64,000 nucleotides of DNA, taken from Saccharopolyspora montiporae (GTDB lineage Bacteria > Actinomycetota > Actinomycetes > Mycobacteriales > Pseudonocardiaceae). The stretch spans positions 124,001 to 188,000 of the forward strand of contig NZ_JADEYC010000015.1 in NCBI RefSeq assembly GCF_015209505.1, in the 5' to 3' direction. Within the stretch, counting starts at the first letter, position 1. Each line of letters opens with the position of its first letter. A program made the position numbers and the translations under genes. Of this stretch, positions 17,100 to 24,828 are shown piece by piece. The notes beneath the pieces were generated by a model that was not told the DNA's origin, did no database searches, and saw only the letters and a program-made list of their open reading frames with translations.

Positions 17100-18203
17100 C
17101 TACGCCGGACCATCGGTGGAGGGGTCGGTGGTGAACGCGTCCTCGAGCGCGTCGGCAGTGGCTCGGTTGATCGCCCGCCGCCCCATGTACACGTCCTGCG
17201 TCATCGACGGACGCGAGTGCCCCAGTTGATCGGCGATCAACCGCGCCGCAAGCCCAGCCTCATCGAGAATGGTCGCCGCAGTCTTGCGGAACACGTGCGA
17301 CGTGACCCACTCGAATCCCTCGCTGCCACGGGTCTGCCGAAGGACGCGACGGGTGTTCGAGGCATCGCGCAGACCGCCGACCTCGCTCGGGAACACCGGC
17401 CCGTCGATGGGCTCCCCGGCTTCAGCAAAGCGCCTGCGCAGCATCTCCACAGCCCAGGAAGGAAGGGGCAAGGTCCGCTCTCCGTACTCCGTCTTCGTCG
17501 ACTTCCGGATCAAGCCTGTCCCCTTCACGCGCACCACGTTGTGATCCACTGCGACAAGCCCGGTGTCCAAGTCGACTTCCGGCCAGTACACGGCTAGCGC
17601 TTCTCCGATGCGAACGCCGGTGGCCAGCATGAAGCAGGACAGGTCTGGCAAGTCCCATCGGACCGCCTTCTCATCAGCCTCCATCTGCTCAAGCCACTTG
17701 ATGCGCTCTTGCAAGGTCAGGGCCCGGGGCTTCCGCTTCTGCCGTGCATGAAGCCGCGTCGTTTCTCGTGTCGGGTTCTGCTGGACCAACCCTTGACGTA
17801 CGGCGTACCCCATGACTCCCGAGACGATCGATCGAGCGGTCTTCGCAACCGAAGCGCTCCTGGTGGTCCGGAGTGTTTGCAGGAACCCTTCTACAGCCGG
17901 AACGGTGACCTCGCGCCCAACTCGCAGTTCGCCAAGAGCGGGGAGCACGTGCAGGTTCAGATTGCTCCTGTACTGGTCCAGAGTCGTCGGGGACCGCGCA
18001 CCAGCATTCACCTGTTGCTCGATCGTCTGAAACCACAGTTCCGCGACGTCGCGGAACTTCGTTTCGGGGCCAGTAGAAGGCCCGGACTGAGCCTTGATCC
18101 GCTCGGCCAGATCACGCTTGAGGTTGCGCTCCGCTGCTGCCTTCGTCCGCCCGGTCCGTTCGATCGTCCTCGTTATGCCGTCGAAGTCCCTGCCACGGGG
18201 CAC
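17100..18203 (-). CDS. int: Tyrosine site-specific integrase, N-terminus probably truncated
   Basis: This 367-residue phage-type integrase has an SAM-like core-binding domain ([17 protein letters not shown] to [16 protein letters not shown]) and a catalytic domain. The catalytic domain holds Arg ([12 protein letters not shown]), Lys in the beta-hairpin ([17 protein letters not shown]), HxxR ([13 protein letters not shown]), the second His (QLGHSRPS) and nucleophile Tyr (QDVYMGRRA). Relatives start about 25-30 residues earlier with an Arm-binding strand that leads into RDFDG. Here the similarity stops at RDFDGITR, where the antisense strand becomes a broken SUMF1 gene. GTG at 18203, preceded by GGAGG at 3 nt, is the first available start, so the Arm domain may be impaired. 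Confidence 0.85.
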   Translation of the reverse strand: MPRGRDFDGITRTIERTGRTKAAAERNLKRDLAERIKAQSGPSTGPETKFRDVAELWFQTIEQQVNAGARSPTTLDQYRSNLNLHVLPALGELRVGREVTVPAVEGFLQTLRTTRSASVAKTARSIVSGVMGYAVRQGLVQQNPTRETTRLHARQKRKPRALTLQERIKWLEQMEADEKAVRWDLPDLSCFMLATGVRIGEALAVYWPEVDLDTGLVAVDHNVVRVKGTGLIRKSTKTEYGERTLPLPSWAVEMLRRRFAEAGEPIDGPVFPSEVGGLRDASNTRRVLRQTRGSEGFEWVTSHVFRKTAATILDEAGLAARLIADQLGHSRPSMTQDVYMGRRAINRATADALEDAFTTDPSTDGPA

Positions 18204-18688
18204 GAACCTCCGAAGCACTGGGACGGTCCGACCTACCCCGAAGGTCTGGCCACGCACCCCGTGGTCTTCGTGACGTGGAAGGATGCCGCGGCGTACGCAG
18301 AGTGGGCGGGCAAGTCCCTGCCCAGCTCGCAGCAGTGGGAGAAGGCCGCTCGCGGCACCGCGGCAACGTCTACCCGTGAGGCGACCAGCCGACCCCGGCC
18401 AAGTGCAACGTCCGGGAGAACGGTGTCGGCGCCACCACACCGGTCGATCGCTACCAGAGCGGCGTGAGCCCGTACGGCACGTACGACCTGTGCGGCAACG
18501 TCTGGGAGTGGCTGGGCACCGAGTCCAAGCCCGGCCGGCGGGAGCTGCGCGGCGGGGCGTGGACGAGCCCGTTCGACCGGTGCACCCCGTCGTCGTTCAA
18601 CGATGCCGCCGAGACGATGTGCGACGACGACACTGGATTCCGGTGCGCGGTGGACGCGGAGACGTTGGAACAGCTGCTGAGCCGCTGA
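18186..18688 (+). pseudogene. Broken sulfatase-modifying factor (SUMF1/FGE-like) gene
   Basis: The readable remains are [20 protein letters not shown], then [20 protein letters not shown] and [13 protein letters not shown]. In another frame come [41 protein letters not shown] and GFRCA, the classical FGE-sulfatase C-terminal core. Three defects are visible: the 5' part is missing (junction with the integrase near 18186), there is a -1 frameshift near 18359, and TGA (18377-18379) replaces the Trp of YPWGD. It is a gene fragment trapped in the element and is unlikely to be functional. Confidence 0.85.
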
Positions 18689-18741
18689 CACCGGCTGCGT
18701 AGACATCCGCGGCGCACCTCCCAGCAAACACGCAGCCGTAT

Positions 18742-18930
18742 TCAGTTGACCTGATCGTTCGGGCTCACAGTGATGGCGTCCTGCAGGTGGTTCGCCGTGT
18801 GTCGCAGGCGTTCGGCCAGCCGCAGGCGCTCTTCACCGCTCAGTCGTCCGCCGCCGACTTCGAACGCGGCGTGATCCAGTTCCCATTGCATCGCTCGCAG
18901 CAGCACGGCGAGTGCGGTCTGTTCGTTCAT
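18742..18930 (-). CDS. Small hypothetical protein
   Basis: This is a 62-residue, mostly helical protein starting MNEQTALAVLLRAMQWELDH and ending in HLQDAITVSPNDQVN. ATG at 18930 is supported by GGGAGG at 6 nt. It sits divergent from the HTH gene across a short region with 9-bp direct repeats. It may be an element accessory or antitoxin-sized protein. Function unknown. Confidence 0.6.
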   Translation of the reverse strand: MNEQTALAVLLRAMQWELDHAAFEVGGGRLSGEERLRLAERLRHTANHLQDAITVSPNDQVN

Positions 18931-18951
18931 CGGACCTCCCGAAAATAAACC

Positions 18952-18969
18952 AGGCAAACAAGGCAAACA
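18952..18969. promoter_or_regulatory. Tandem 9-bp direct repeat in divergent promoter region
   Basis: Two perfect adjacent copies of AGGCAAACA lie between the divergent 62-residue protein and the HTH gene, followed by an A+T-rich TATACG. The position and repetition suggest an operator for the adjacent HTH protein. The evidence is positional only. Confidence 0.45.
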
Positions 18970-18996
18970 TATACGTCTGAGGCGAGCAAGGCAGCG

Positions 18997-19230
18997 GTGG
19001 GCGTTCCAGGTCCGCACGATGTGGCGGTGACCGCCGACGAGCCGTTGATCTCCAGTAGCGAGTTGGCCCGCAGGCTTGGGCTCGCGCGGCGCACCATCTC
19101 GCACTACGCGCAGCAAGGGTTGATCACACCTGCACTGGTGACGCCCGGCGGGCAATATCGGTGGCGCTACGACGAAGTCGTGACCGAGATGCACGAGCTA
19201 GCCCGACAGCGCCGCGAAGAGGAGCGCTGA
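18997..19230 (+). CDS. MerR-like helix-turn-helix protein (excisionase or regulator candidate)
   Basis: This 77-residue protein contains a MerR/excisionase-type HTH: LISSSELARRLGLARRTISHY, then YAQQGLITPALVTPGGQYRW and EVVTEMHELARQ. The first helix-turn-helix is followed by the wing residues GGQYRWR typical of MerR DNA-binding domains. It has no effector domain. In an integrative element such a protein is usually the excisionase/directionality factor or a regulator of integrase. GTG at 18997; internal GTG codons (for example before TADEPL) are alternative starts. Confidence 0.7.
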   Translation: MGVPGPHDVAVTADEPLISSSELARRLGLARRTISHYAQQGLITPALVTPGGQYRWRYDEVVTEMHELARQRREEER

Positions 19231-19521
19231 CCAGCACGGACGCTGTCGTGGTGTGCGTGTGTTCAGAGTTTCTCTACTGCATCAAGGGCGGGCCCTGCGG
19301 GCCCGCCTGCCTGCTGTTTCCGAGGTCAGCGCAGCGGGGCCCCGCCGGGGGCCCGCCTCCGGCACCCCGGCACCCCGCGCGCCGACCAGATCGGAAGGCA
19401 GGCGGGCCCGGCTCCGCCAGAAGAAGGCTGCACGCTCAGGCACAAAGAGATGTCCTCGCCGGACGGGCAGGCCAACAGGGTGAGGGGGACAGGCACATCG
19501 GCTGCGGTTCGGTCGTGGCTG

Positions 19522-19669
19522 CTCTGTCCTCACCCCATCGACCTCCACAAGGGCTATCAGCCCGCGTCAAGGGGGCAAGCTCGCGCACTGGCGTCACGTG
19601 ACCATCGGCGGTTGCCCCCTTGACACGAGCTGATGAGGGCTACGCCAGGTCGACGGGGTGAGGACAGAG
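19522..19669. repeat. 148-bp inverted repeat (long stem-loop) in the element
   Basis: The left arm (19522-19578) begins CTCTGTCCTCACCCC and ends GTCAAGGGGGCAA. The right arm (19612-19669) is its near-complete reverse complement. The innermost 13 bp (19566-19578 and 19612-19624) pair perfectly, as do the outer 15 bp except one. The loop is 33 nt and contains the palindrome TCACGTGA. It lies in an otherwise gene-free 517-bp stretch (19231-19747). It may be a transfer or replication origin-like structure, a recombination site or a bidirectional terminator. Confidence 0.75.
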
Positions 19670-19747
19670 GCCCTCCCTTGCAGGTGTAGGGCAAGACGTC
19701 TCCGCCGTGACTTGATTTCTATCCCCCAGTTGGAAGTTTCCTCATCC

Positions 19748-21061
19748 TCAATCTTCTTCGAATATTTCAGAGGCGCGCCCTTTCATGATAAGGCTAAGGG
19801 GGGTCTCGCCCTCAATCTTATATTTGGCGCCATCCCACCCCATGTCAATTCGCATCTGTATTATTTTCTCGTCGGAGTATTCTTCGATTGGCCACGGCAA
19901 ATGCGCCAAGAATGTGCGGTCCTGAAGCTTTTCTGTTTCGACGTCTAAGCCGCATTCTGTGCATTTAGGGCGCTCTTTTCTTACGTATTCCAAGAGGTCG
20001 CTAAACATATCAAGGCCATCCATTGGAGGCTGTCGAATTACGGGAACAGGTGCTCGGCAATCACACGCATAAAACACAGTCAGGTATGGAAACCATCCGC
20101 ATTTTGGACAGCCCAGACCGCCGTCGTTGAGAAGCGAACGCACTGTTGGGTAGTTACAGAATGGGCACCGAACTCTAGACTTATACGTGAAATAGGCGAT
20201 CAGGTCGCGACGCGTGTGCCTCTTCCATTTCTTGACGACCTCTCGCCTGACTGCCATAGCGATCTCGTGCTCTCGATGCCATGCCTCTCCGAGGTCTTGG
20301 TCTGGGACGTAGCCGAATGGAGTCCTGAGTACATCAAACTTCGTTTGCATCAGCTCAAGCGGCACCAACGGCTCAAGAAGTTCACGCCTAAGCTGCGACA
20401 GAGCAATGGTTTCCCTCCTTCGGCGCGCCCCAGCGAGTATCCTTGAGGTGTAGTCGTGAAATATCTCCTCGATCCGGTCGTCTGTAAAGTCGGCCACGGG
20501 GAAAACGGACCTAAACTGTGTCGCAAAGATAGCTCGTGCGGTATCGGAATCTCGACTCAAATCCCGCGACGAGATGCAGGACTTCACCGCAACGTCGCCA
20601 CTTACCCCATGCTTTTCCTCGAATTCCTCGATGACCTCGTCTAGCTCATCAGATATTTCAGTCGACGCCACCTGGAGTAAGCGATCCAAATCGCCCTGAA
20701 GGTCCCGCGTTTTGCTCCCAGACAAGGCCGTCGCCTCAATTCTAAATGCGACTTCCCCAAGTCTTGGCATAGTGGCGAGAATTTCTTCGAACTTCTCTAA
20801 TTCCGACTTCGCTTCCTGGTAGGATAGATGCTTATCTTTCACGCTAACTATCAAGCACCCACCGTCCCAGCGGATTTCAATGTCCTCGAATTTTTCCAGA
20901 GATATTCGGCCAGATAGATCCAGAATATTTCGAGGTGTCCCTTGGAGTATCCCACCAAGCGCCTCAATGACGAGGACTAGGGCAATGCTGTCTTGTGATG
21001 AAACGCGTTCGGCGACCTGGCCGCCCTTGAAACGCGGCGAGAACTGATTCCAGTCTTTCAC
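19748..21061 (-). CDS. DUF4297/Cap4-like putative nuclease with C-terminal zinc ribbons (defence candidate)
   Basis: This 437-residue protein is encoded by conspicuously A+T-rich DNA with codon use unlike all neighbours. The N-terminal 80 residues have the layout of Cap4/DUF4297 nucleases: KGGQVAERVSSQDSIALVLV (compare the QDxxA helix), then LEKFEDIEIRWDGGCLIVSVKDK, placing Asp60 and an SVK75 motif where these enzymes have D and QxK. The middle (about 100-290) is helical and charged. The C-terminal part has zinc-binding pairs CPFC and CPKC (about 299-321), CDC (about 331) and CTEC (about 367). GTG at 21061 with GGGAG at 5 nt is preferred; a TTG start at 21091 would add ten residues. Function inferred, not established. 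Confidence 0.6.
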   Translation of the reverse strand: MKDWNQFSPRFKGGQVAERVSSQDSIALVLVIEALGGILQGTPRNILDLSGRISLEKFEDIEIRWDGGCLIVSVKDKHLSYQEAKSELEKFEEILATMPRLGEVAFRIEATALSGSKTRDLQGDLDRLLQVASTEISDELDEVIEEFEEKHGVSGDVAVKSCISSRDLSRDSDTARAIFATQFRSVFPVADFTDDRIEEIFHDYTSRILAGARRRRETIALSQLRRELLEPLVPLELMQTKFDVLRTPFGYVPDQDLGEAWHREHEIAMAVRREVVKKWKRHTRRDLIAYFTYKSRVRCPFCNYPTVRSLLNDGGLGCPKCGWFPYLTVFYACDCRAPVPVIRQPPMDGLDMFSDLLEYVRKERPKCTECGLDVETEKLQDRTFLAHLPWPIEEYSDEKIIQMRIDMGWDGAKYKIEGETPLSLIMKGRASEIFEED

Positions 21062-21810
21062 CCATGCTCCCACTGGTTGTACCCGCCACAAGTCTAGTTA
21101 CTCTCCTTTGGGGGCGCTATAAAAAGAACGACTCTGTACGAATCATTGCCGGAATTCGCTCTAATGGCTCAATCCACTGCCCTCGCGGCGGTCGGAACGG
21201 TCGGCGCCACGACATGCCAGATCGTGGGGCGGCGACGATCGTGCCGGTGTGCGACGCGGTCAGGCTCTCCGGAAGGCAGGCCACGCCCACGCTGGTACAT
21301 ATCCGGGACAAGGTGGTGCGGCGACCGTCGAAAAATGATGGCGGACAACCAGCAGGGTTTTGCCTGGTCAAGCCGCTTCACTGGGGTGTTGTCGCTGGTT
21401 GAGGAAGTCCGTGGTGCACTTCATCACCAAGTGCAGGCTGGATCGGCTCGCCGTCGTGCACTTTATGTGTCCGAAACGATGAAAAACGTCCGCAGACGGC
21501 CAACCACGATGGCCATTTGCGGACGCAATCCGTGCTGATCACGAGCTAGGCTGGCAACCGATGTCAGACGATGGGGGAGCCGGAACCTGGATTCCGTCAG
21601 ATTGTTGGTCCGGTCTCGTGTCGCAGAGCAGCCCGATGCGGTTGCGACCAGCATCGTGGGTCCGGGGCAACTGCCCGCAGCCCAACCGTCCGGTACGCGC
21701 GGCCTTTGGCGTATGCGCAGCACAGTTGCCAGTTTGCGCGAAAACGGGGGTGGAGCGCGGTCTCGCTGGTTAGAGTCCGCGCGGCGTAGTCGTACCGAGC
21801 TGGAGCCGCG
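21062..21810. other. Gene-free stretch upstream of the type VII cassette
   Basis: This is 749 bp with no supportable gene. Open frames here lack codon bias, plausible starts or recognisable motifs. It contains the promoter of the nuclease-like gene at its left end, a stem-loop at 21488-21524 and repeated GTGCACTT words near 21413 and 21456. It may be decayed coding DNA of the element. Confidence 0.5.
21488..21524. repeat. Stem-loop GTCCGCA...TGCGGAC
   Basis: Arms GTCCGCA (21488-21494) and TGCGGAC (21518-21524) pair perfectly and enclose a second pairing GGCCA/TGGCC around a 7-nt loop. It is the clearest secondary structure in this gene-free stretch. It may be a terminator or an operator. No T-run. 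Confidence 0.5.
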
Positions 21811-22458
21811 ATGACCGGCGTTGCCGAGAAACCCCGAGTCTACGATCCGGACGAGACCGACATGCTGCCTGCGCAGCTGTATCTCGCTTGTTGTCCGGAC
21901 CAGGAGAACAGCGGGCTGATGCTGGAGACCCGGGAACTGTCCGGTCAGCTGGTGGTACTCGGGTACTCAACCCTGGAGACGTTCATCGAGGGGTGCGGCC
22001 CGGATCAGCCATGGATCTTGCTGCCGACCAGCAAGGTGCGTGAGATCGCGTGCGTCAGCGAAGGATCGGCGATGGCTCCTCCGACCTTCCGTTTCGGCGT
22101 GGCGTTGGACGGCTCCATCCCCACTGATCTCCGTGGAACCACCGGCGGCTGGGCAACCGACGACGCGGACTGGAACAGCGCTGAGTCTCCGGATTGGATG
22201 ACGGTCCACGTCGCTTCTCGCTCGTTCAGCGGTAGGCCGGACCAGGTCGAATTGGAGCTGCAACCCATGCCCGGGGGCCGGTTGGCGGTCATGGCCTACA
22301 CCTCGCAGGTCGCGCTGCAGAAAGCATGCGGACCCCACCAAGCCGCTGCCCCCGTCCCAGCAGGCGTGCTCGGTGATGTTCGACGTCAGTGCGGAGCCCA
22401 CACGATCTGCCTGGACACGCCACTTCCCGAACACCTGCGCCACAGCGGAAAGGAGTGA
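21811..22458 (+). CDS. SAV_915/SseB-like two-repeat protein
   Basis: This 215-residue soluble protein has two copies of one module. Copy one has LMLETRELSGQLVVLGYSTL and FIEGCGPDQPWILL (about residues 31-70). Copy two has VELELQPMPGGRLAVMAYTS and ALQKACGPHQAAAPVP (about 145-185). The pattern (beta-hairpin, LVVLAYTS, LVxxCGPxQPW) is that of SAV_915/SseB-like proteins found beside WXG100-type genes in actinomycetes. It is the first gene of the cassette and abuts the EspC-like gene by 2 bp. It may be a chaperone or immunity-type partner; this is inference. Confidence 0.65.
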   Translation: MTGVAEKPRVYDPDETDMLPAQLYLACCPDQENSGLMLETRELSGQLVVLGYSTLETFIEGCGPDQPWILLPTSKVREIACVSEGSAMAPPTFRFGVALDGSIPTDLRGTTGGWATDDADWNSAESPDWMTVHVASRSFSGRPDQVELELQPMPGGRLAVMAYTSQVALQKACGPHQAAAPVPAGVLGDVRRQCGAHTICLDTPLPEHLRHSGKE

Positions 22459-22460
22459 GC

Positions 22461-22772
22461 ATGTCCGGTGACGAAGTCCACGTCAGTCACGAGCAGGTAC
22501 GTCAAATGGCCTCGGGGCTGCGAAATAGCACTGATCAACTGGATGACGCTGCGGGTGGCTCGCCCGACATGCCGGAAGTGAGCACCTCTGCCGAGAAGAT
22601 GAGCCACACGCTCAGTGTGCTCTCAGAAGCCGCGGCAGGGCTGATCGCGACCGTTGAGGAGATCGCGGGCAAGATCGACGCTAGTGACGGCAGCTATGGC
22701 GACGTGGATAACCGCAACGCGCAGGACCTGCAGAAGGAGTACTCCGACAAGTACGGCGGCCAGCCGGACTGA
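22461..22772 (+). CDS. WXG100/EspC-like type VII secretion substrate
   Basis: This 103-residue helical hairpin protein reads VHVSHEQVRQMASGLRNSTD, then SAEKMSHTLSVLSEAAAGLI and ends in a flexible DLQKEYSDKYGGQPD tail. Size and the two-helix layout fit ESX-secretion-associated proteins of the EspC or WXG100 superfamily. No strict WxG turn is seen, and the C-terminal YxxxD/E secretion signal is approximated by KEYSDKYGG. ATG follows GGAGTGAGC. It precedes the effector candidate by 14 bp. Confidence 0.7.
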   Translation: MSGDEVHVSHEQVRQMASGLRNSTDQLDDAAGGSPDMPEVSTSAEKMSHTLSVLSEAAAGLIATVEEIAGKIDASDGSYGDVDNRNAQDLQKEYSDKYGGQPD

Positions 22773-22786
22773 GCGGGAGCGAGGAT

Positions 22787-23911
22787 ATGGCTGGGGAACT
22801 GGATACCGACGTACTGGACGAACCTGACACGTGCCGGCGGACGGCCGGTTGGTTGGGCAAGCTCGCGGATGGCATCAGCGAAGTCGCCGACAGCATGAAC
22901 CAGCAGCGGAGCTCGTCCGAAGGCTTTTGGACGGGAACTGCTGCGGATGCGGCACGCGGAGAGCTCGGCAGGCACGCCACGAACGCGGACGAACTAGAAG
23001 GTGGGATCAAGAAGGTTCGGTCGGCGTTGGCGGTCTTCGCTGACGAGATCGACACCGTCAAATCTCGGATGGGCGATGCGCGCGACGTCGCCCGCGGAGC
23101 GGGTCTGGTAATCAACGGCACGAAGATCCTTCCCCCGAAACCTAGCCCTGCGGACCCCGCTGGTGAGTCAGGTGCGCCAGACGGGGCGGACATGAAGCAG
23201 AAGGCCTTCCGGGCGGCAGGAGAGACGGTCGCTGATGCCCGGACGAAACAAGAAGAAGCGCACCGCAAGCTCGAAGGTGAGCTGAAGAGTCCCTACGAGA
23301 CGTTCAACACGATCAAGACGCACGTGATGCGAGCGGTAACCGGAGGCTTGGCCGCGGTAAAGACGTCCACGGACAGTGCAGCTGCCCTTGTCGACAAGGC
23401 TCATACCTTGGAGGGCCGAGCAAAGGAAATGGACAAAATGGCCAGGGTGGCAGATCACAGCAGTGACGCTGCGAAAACCAAGGTCGCCGCCATGACAACC
23501 CGCGCCAAGGGCAAAGTTGCCAACATGCACGCGGAGAAGACTGGGCGACTCTCCAGGAAAATTGGAGAACGCGGCAGCAACTTCGTCGCGGCTGACGCGA
23601 GTCGGTACGTCAAGGGTGGGTCGAAAATCGCACGTGGCGCGGGGTCCGTTCTCCGTGGGCTCCCCTACGTCGGGACAGTTGCGACCGTGGGCTCGGAAGC
23701 GTCCGACTATGCGACGGGGACGGACACGGCCGGTGAGGCGGCGGCGGATGCTGGAGCCAGCCTCACGGGGGGCGCGGTGGGCGGGGCCGTCGGCGCTGCG
23801 GCTGGCTCCGCGATTTGTCCCGGTGTCGGAACCGTCGTGGGTGGCGCCCTTGGGAGCATGGCTGGCGACTTCCTCGCGACCAAGGCAGAGGATTCCCTGA
23901 CCGGCGACTAG
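22787..23911 (+). CDS. WXG-domain protein with C-terminal glycine zipper (type VII effector candidate)
   Basis: This 374-residue protein has an N-terminal WXG100-like helical hairpin (about 1-105; the turn is GFWTGTAAD with W48-x-G50). A long charged helical middle (about 130-270) follows, then a C-terminal glycine zipper (GGAVGGAVGAAAGSA, then VGTVVGGALGSMAGDFL, about 325-365) flanked by GAGSVLRGLPYVGTV. Glycine zippers of this type insert into or span membranes and occur in pore-forming toxins. With the upstream EspC-like protein and the downstream membrane protein, it looks like a secreted membrane-active effector. No enzyme domain is recognised. The ATG is preceded by GGGAGCGAGGAT. Confidence 0.7.
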   Translation: MAGELDTDVLDEPDTCRRTAGWLGKLADGISEVADSMNQQRSSSEGFWTGTAADAARGELGRHATNADELEGGIKKVRSALAVFADEIDTVKSRMGDARDVARGAGLVINGTKILPPKPSPADPAGESGAPDGADMKQKAFRAAGETVADARTKQEEAHRKLEGELKSPYETFNTIKTHVMRAVTGGLAAVKTSTDSAAALVDKAHTLEGRAKEMDKMARVADHSSDAAKTKVAAMTTRAKGKVANMHAEKTGRLSRKIGERGSNFVAADASRYVKGGSKIARGAGSVLRGLPYVGTVATVGSEASDYATGTDTAGEAAADAGASLTGGAVGGAVGAAAGSAICPGVGTVVGGALGSMAGDFLATKAEDSLTGD

Positions 23912-23926
23912 AACAGGGTGCGGAGC

Positions 23927-24571
23927 ATGTCTGAGGAAACTCCTGTAACGCGAGAGCAGTTGCCGCCACGGCCGGACCGGTGGACCGGCGAACCGCGACC
24001 ACCGCGGGCGCCCGGGTTCTTCAAACGGGACAAGCCGCCGAAGGAGCAGGATTCGGAACGCGACCGCAGTGAACGGCGCAAACCTACGCCGCCGAAGGCA
24101 CAAGGTCCTGTGCTGGAGTGGTACCGGCACAGCCAGCGCTACGCGATCGGTATGGGTGTTGCCGCCTTCTTCGTGATCGGCATCCTGATCAGTCTCCGCC
24201 AAGGGCTCGACTTCGCCTGGCTCACGGTCTGGTGGATGTGGATCTTCCTGTTCGTAGCTGCTCTGGGTATGTACGGCATCTTCCGCCTCGTCGATCCTGC
24301 TGCTGGGGCGGACTGGCTCAAGATCGGACGCACTTGGGTCCTGCTGTACGAGCTCACCGACATCAAGGTTCGCCATCGCGGGGCGTCGATGCACCTCGAT
24401 CTGAAGGACAGCGGCGGCCGGTCCGTTCAAGTTCGGGTTGACGAACTGCAGGAAGACCGGGACTTGTGGGACCTGGTCTACAACGGGCTGGCCCACTCGG
24501 TGATCGTCAACGGAGCGACGACCAACCACGCGGCCCACTCGCTCCTGGAAGTGCCGGAGCAACCCGAGTAA
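23927..24571 (+). CDS. Two-TM membrane protein of the type VII cassette (immunity candidate)
   Basis: This 214-residue protein has a 65-residue charged Pro-rich cytosolic N-tail, two transmembrane helices (YAIGMGVAAFFVIGILISL about 71-89 and WLTVWWMWIFLFVAALGMYGIF about 97-118), and a C-terminal PH-like/bPH domain (WVLLYELTDIKVRHRGASMH onward). It ends the cassette and follows the effector candidate by 15 bp. The membrane location makes it a reasonable immunity protein for a membrane-active toxin or a secretion accessory; this is not proven. ATG at 23927 chosen; an upstream GTG at 23918 adds three codons. Confidence 0.65.
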   Translation: MSEETPVTREQLPPRPDRWTGEPRPPRAPGFFKRDKPPKEQDSERDRSERRKPTPPKAQGPVLEWYRHSQRYAIGMGVAAFFVIGILISLRQGLDFAWLTVWWMWIFLFVAALGMYGIFRLVDPAAGADWLKIGRTWVLLYELTDIKVRHRGASMHLDLKDSGGRSVQVRVDELQEDRDLWDLVYNGLAHSVIVNGATTNHAAHSLLEVPEQPE

Positions 24572-24692
24572 GCGGCGCGTCGACGATCGGGACGGCAAAG
24601 CTCCCAGCGGTCCGGACGCGACGCTCAAGCTAAGGCCAGTCGCCCCACAAAACCCCCACGAAACGACGTCAGAGGACGACAGGCGAAGGCGT

Positions 24693-24734
24693 CTGACATG
24701 CGTTCGCATCTGCGAAGCACGCAGCGCATGTCAG
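24693..24734. repeat. Nested palindromes beside attR
   Basis: Outer arms CTGACATGCG (24693-24702) and CGCATGTCAG (24725-24734) enclose TTCGCATCTGCGAA (24703-24716), itself a palindrome. The set lies 43 bp inside attR. It is a plausible arm-type or excisionase binding site of the element. Confidence 0.6.
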
Positions 24735-24776
24735 GTGCCATCAGCCGTCGTCAAACGACGCCGGACGTGGCCTCAG

Positions 24777-24828
24777 AATCCGCGGGTTCGGGGTTCGATC
24801 CCCCGGCGGCCCACAAAACCCCAGGTCA
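24777..24828 (+). repeat. attR: 52-bp direct repeat with tRNA-Lys 3' fragment
   Basis: An exact copy of 16994-17045. It contains the T-arm and acceptor 3' strand of tRNA-Lys without a 5' half, so it cannot make a tRNA. It marks the right end of the integrated element. Confidence 0.93.

Larger units (their letters stand above)
16994..24828. mobile_element. 7.8-kb integrative element in tRNA-Lys(UUU)
   Basis: It is bounded by exact 52-bp direct repeats (attL in the intact tRNA, attR a tRNA 3' fragment) and has a tyrosine integrase next to attL. The contents are the integrase, a broken SUMF1 gene, a 62-residue protein, a divergent HTH protein, a long inverted repeat, an A+T-rich nuclease-like gene and a four-gene type VII secretion cassette. 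No replication initiator, FtsK-like transfer protein or recognisable phage structural gene is present, so it is a non-self-mobile island, a satellite or a decayed actinomycete integrative element. Confidence 0.9.

Noticed and set aside
17709..18185. Plus-strand frame continuous with the SUMF1 fragment
   Set aside because: It is antisense to the conserved core-binding domain of the integrase; SUMF1 similarity begins only at about 18186.
21117..21538. Several 80-130-codon frames between the nuclease-like gene and the type VII cassette
   Set aside because: No ribosome sites, no codon bias, no recognisable motifs, and mutual overlap on both strands.
24777..24809. A second tRNA-Lys
   Set aside because: Only the 3' half is present; there is no 5' acceptor strand, D-arm or anticodon. 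It is the attR remnant.
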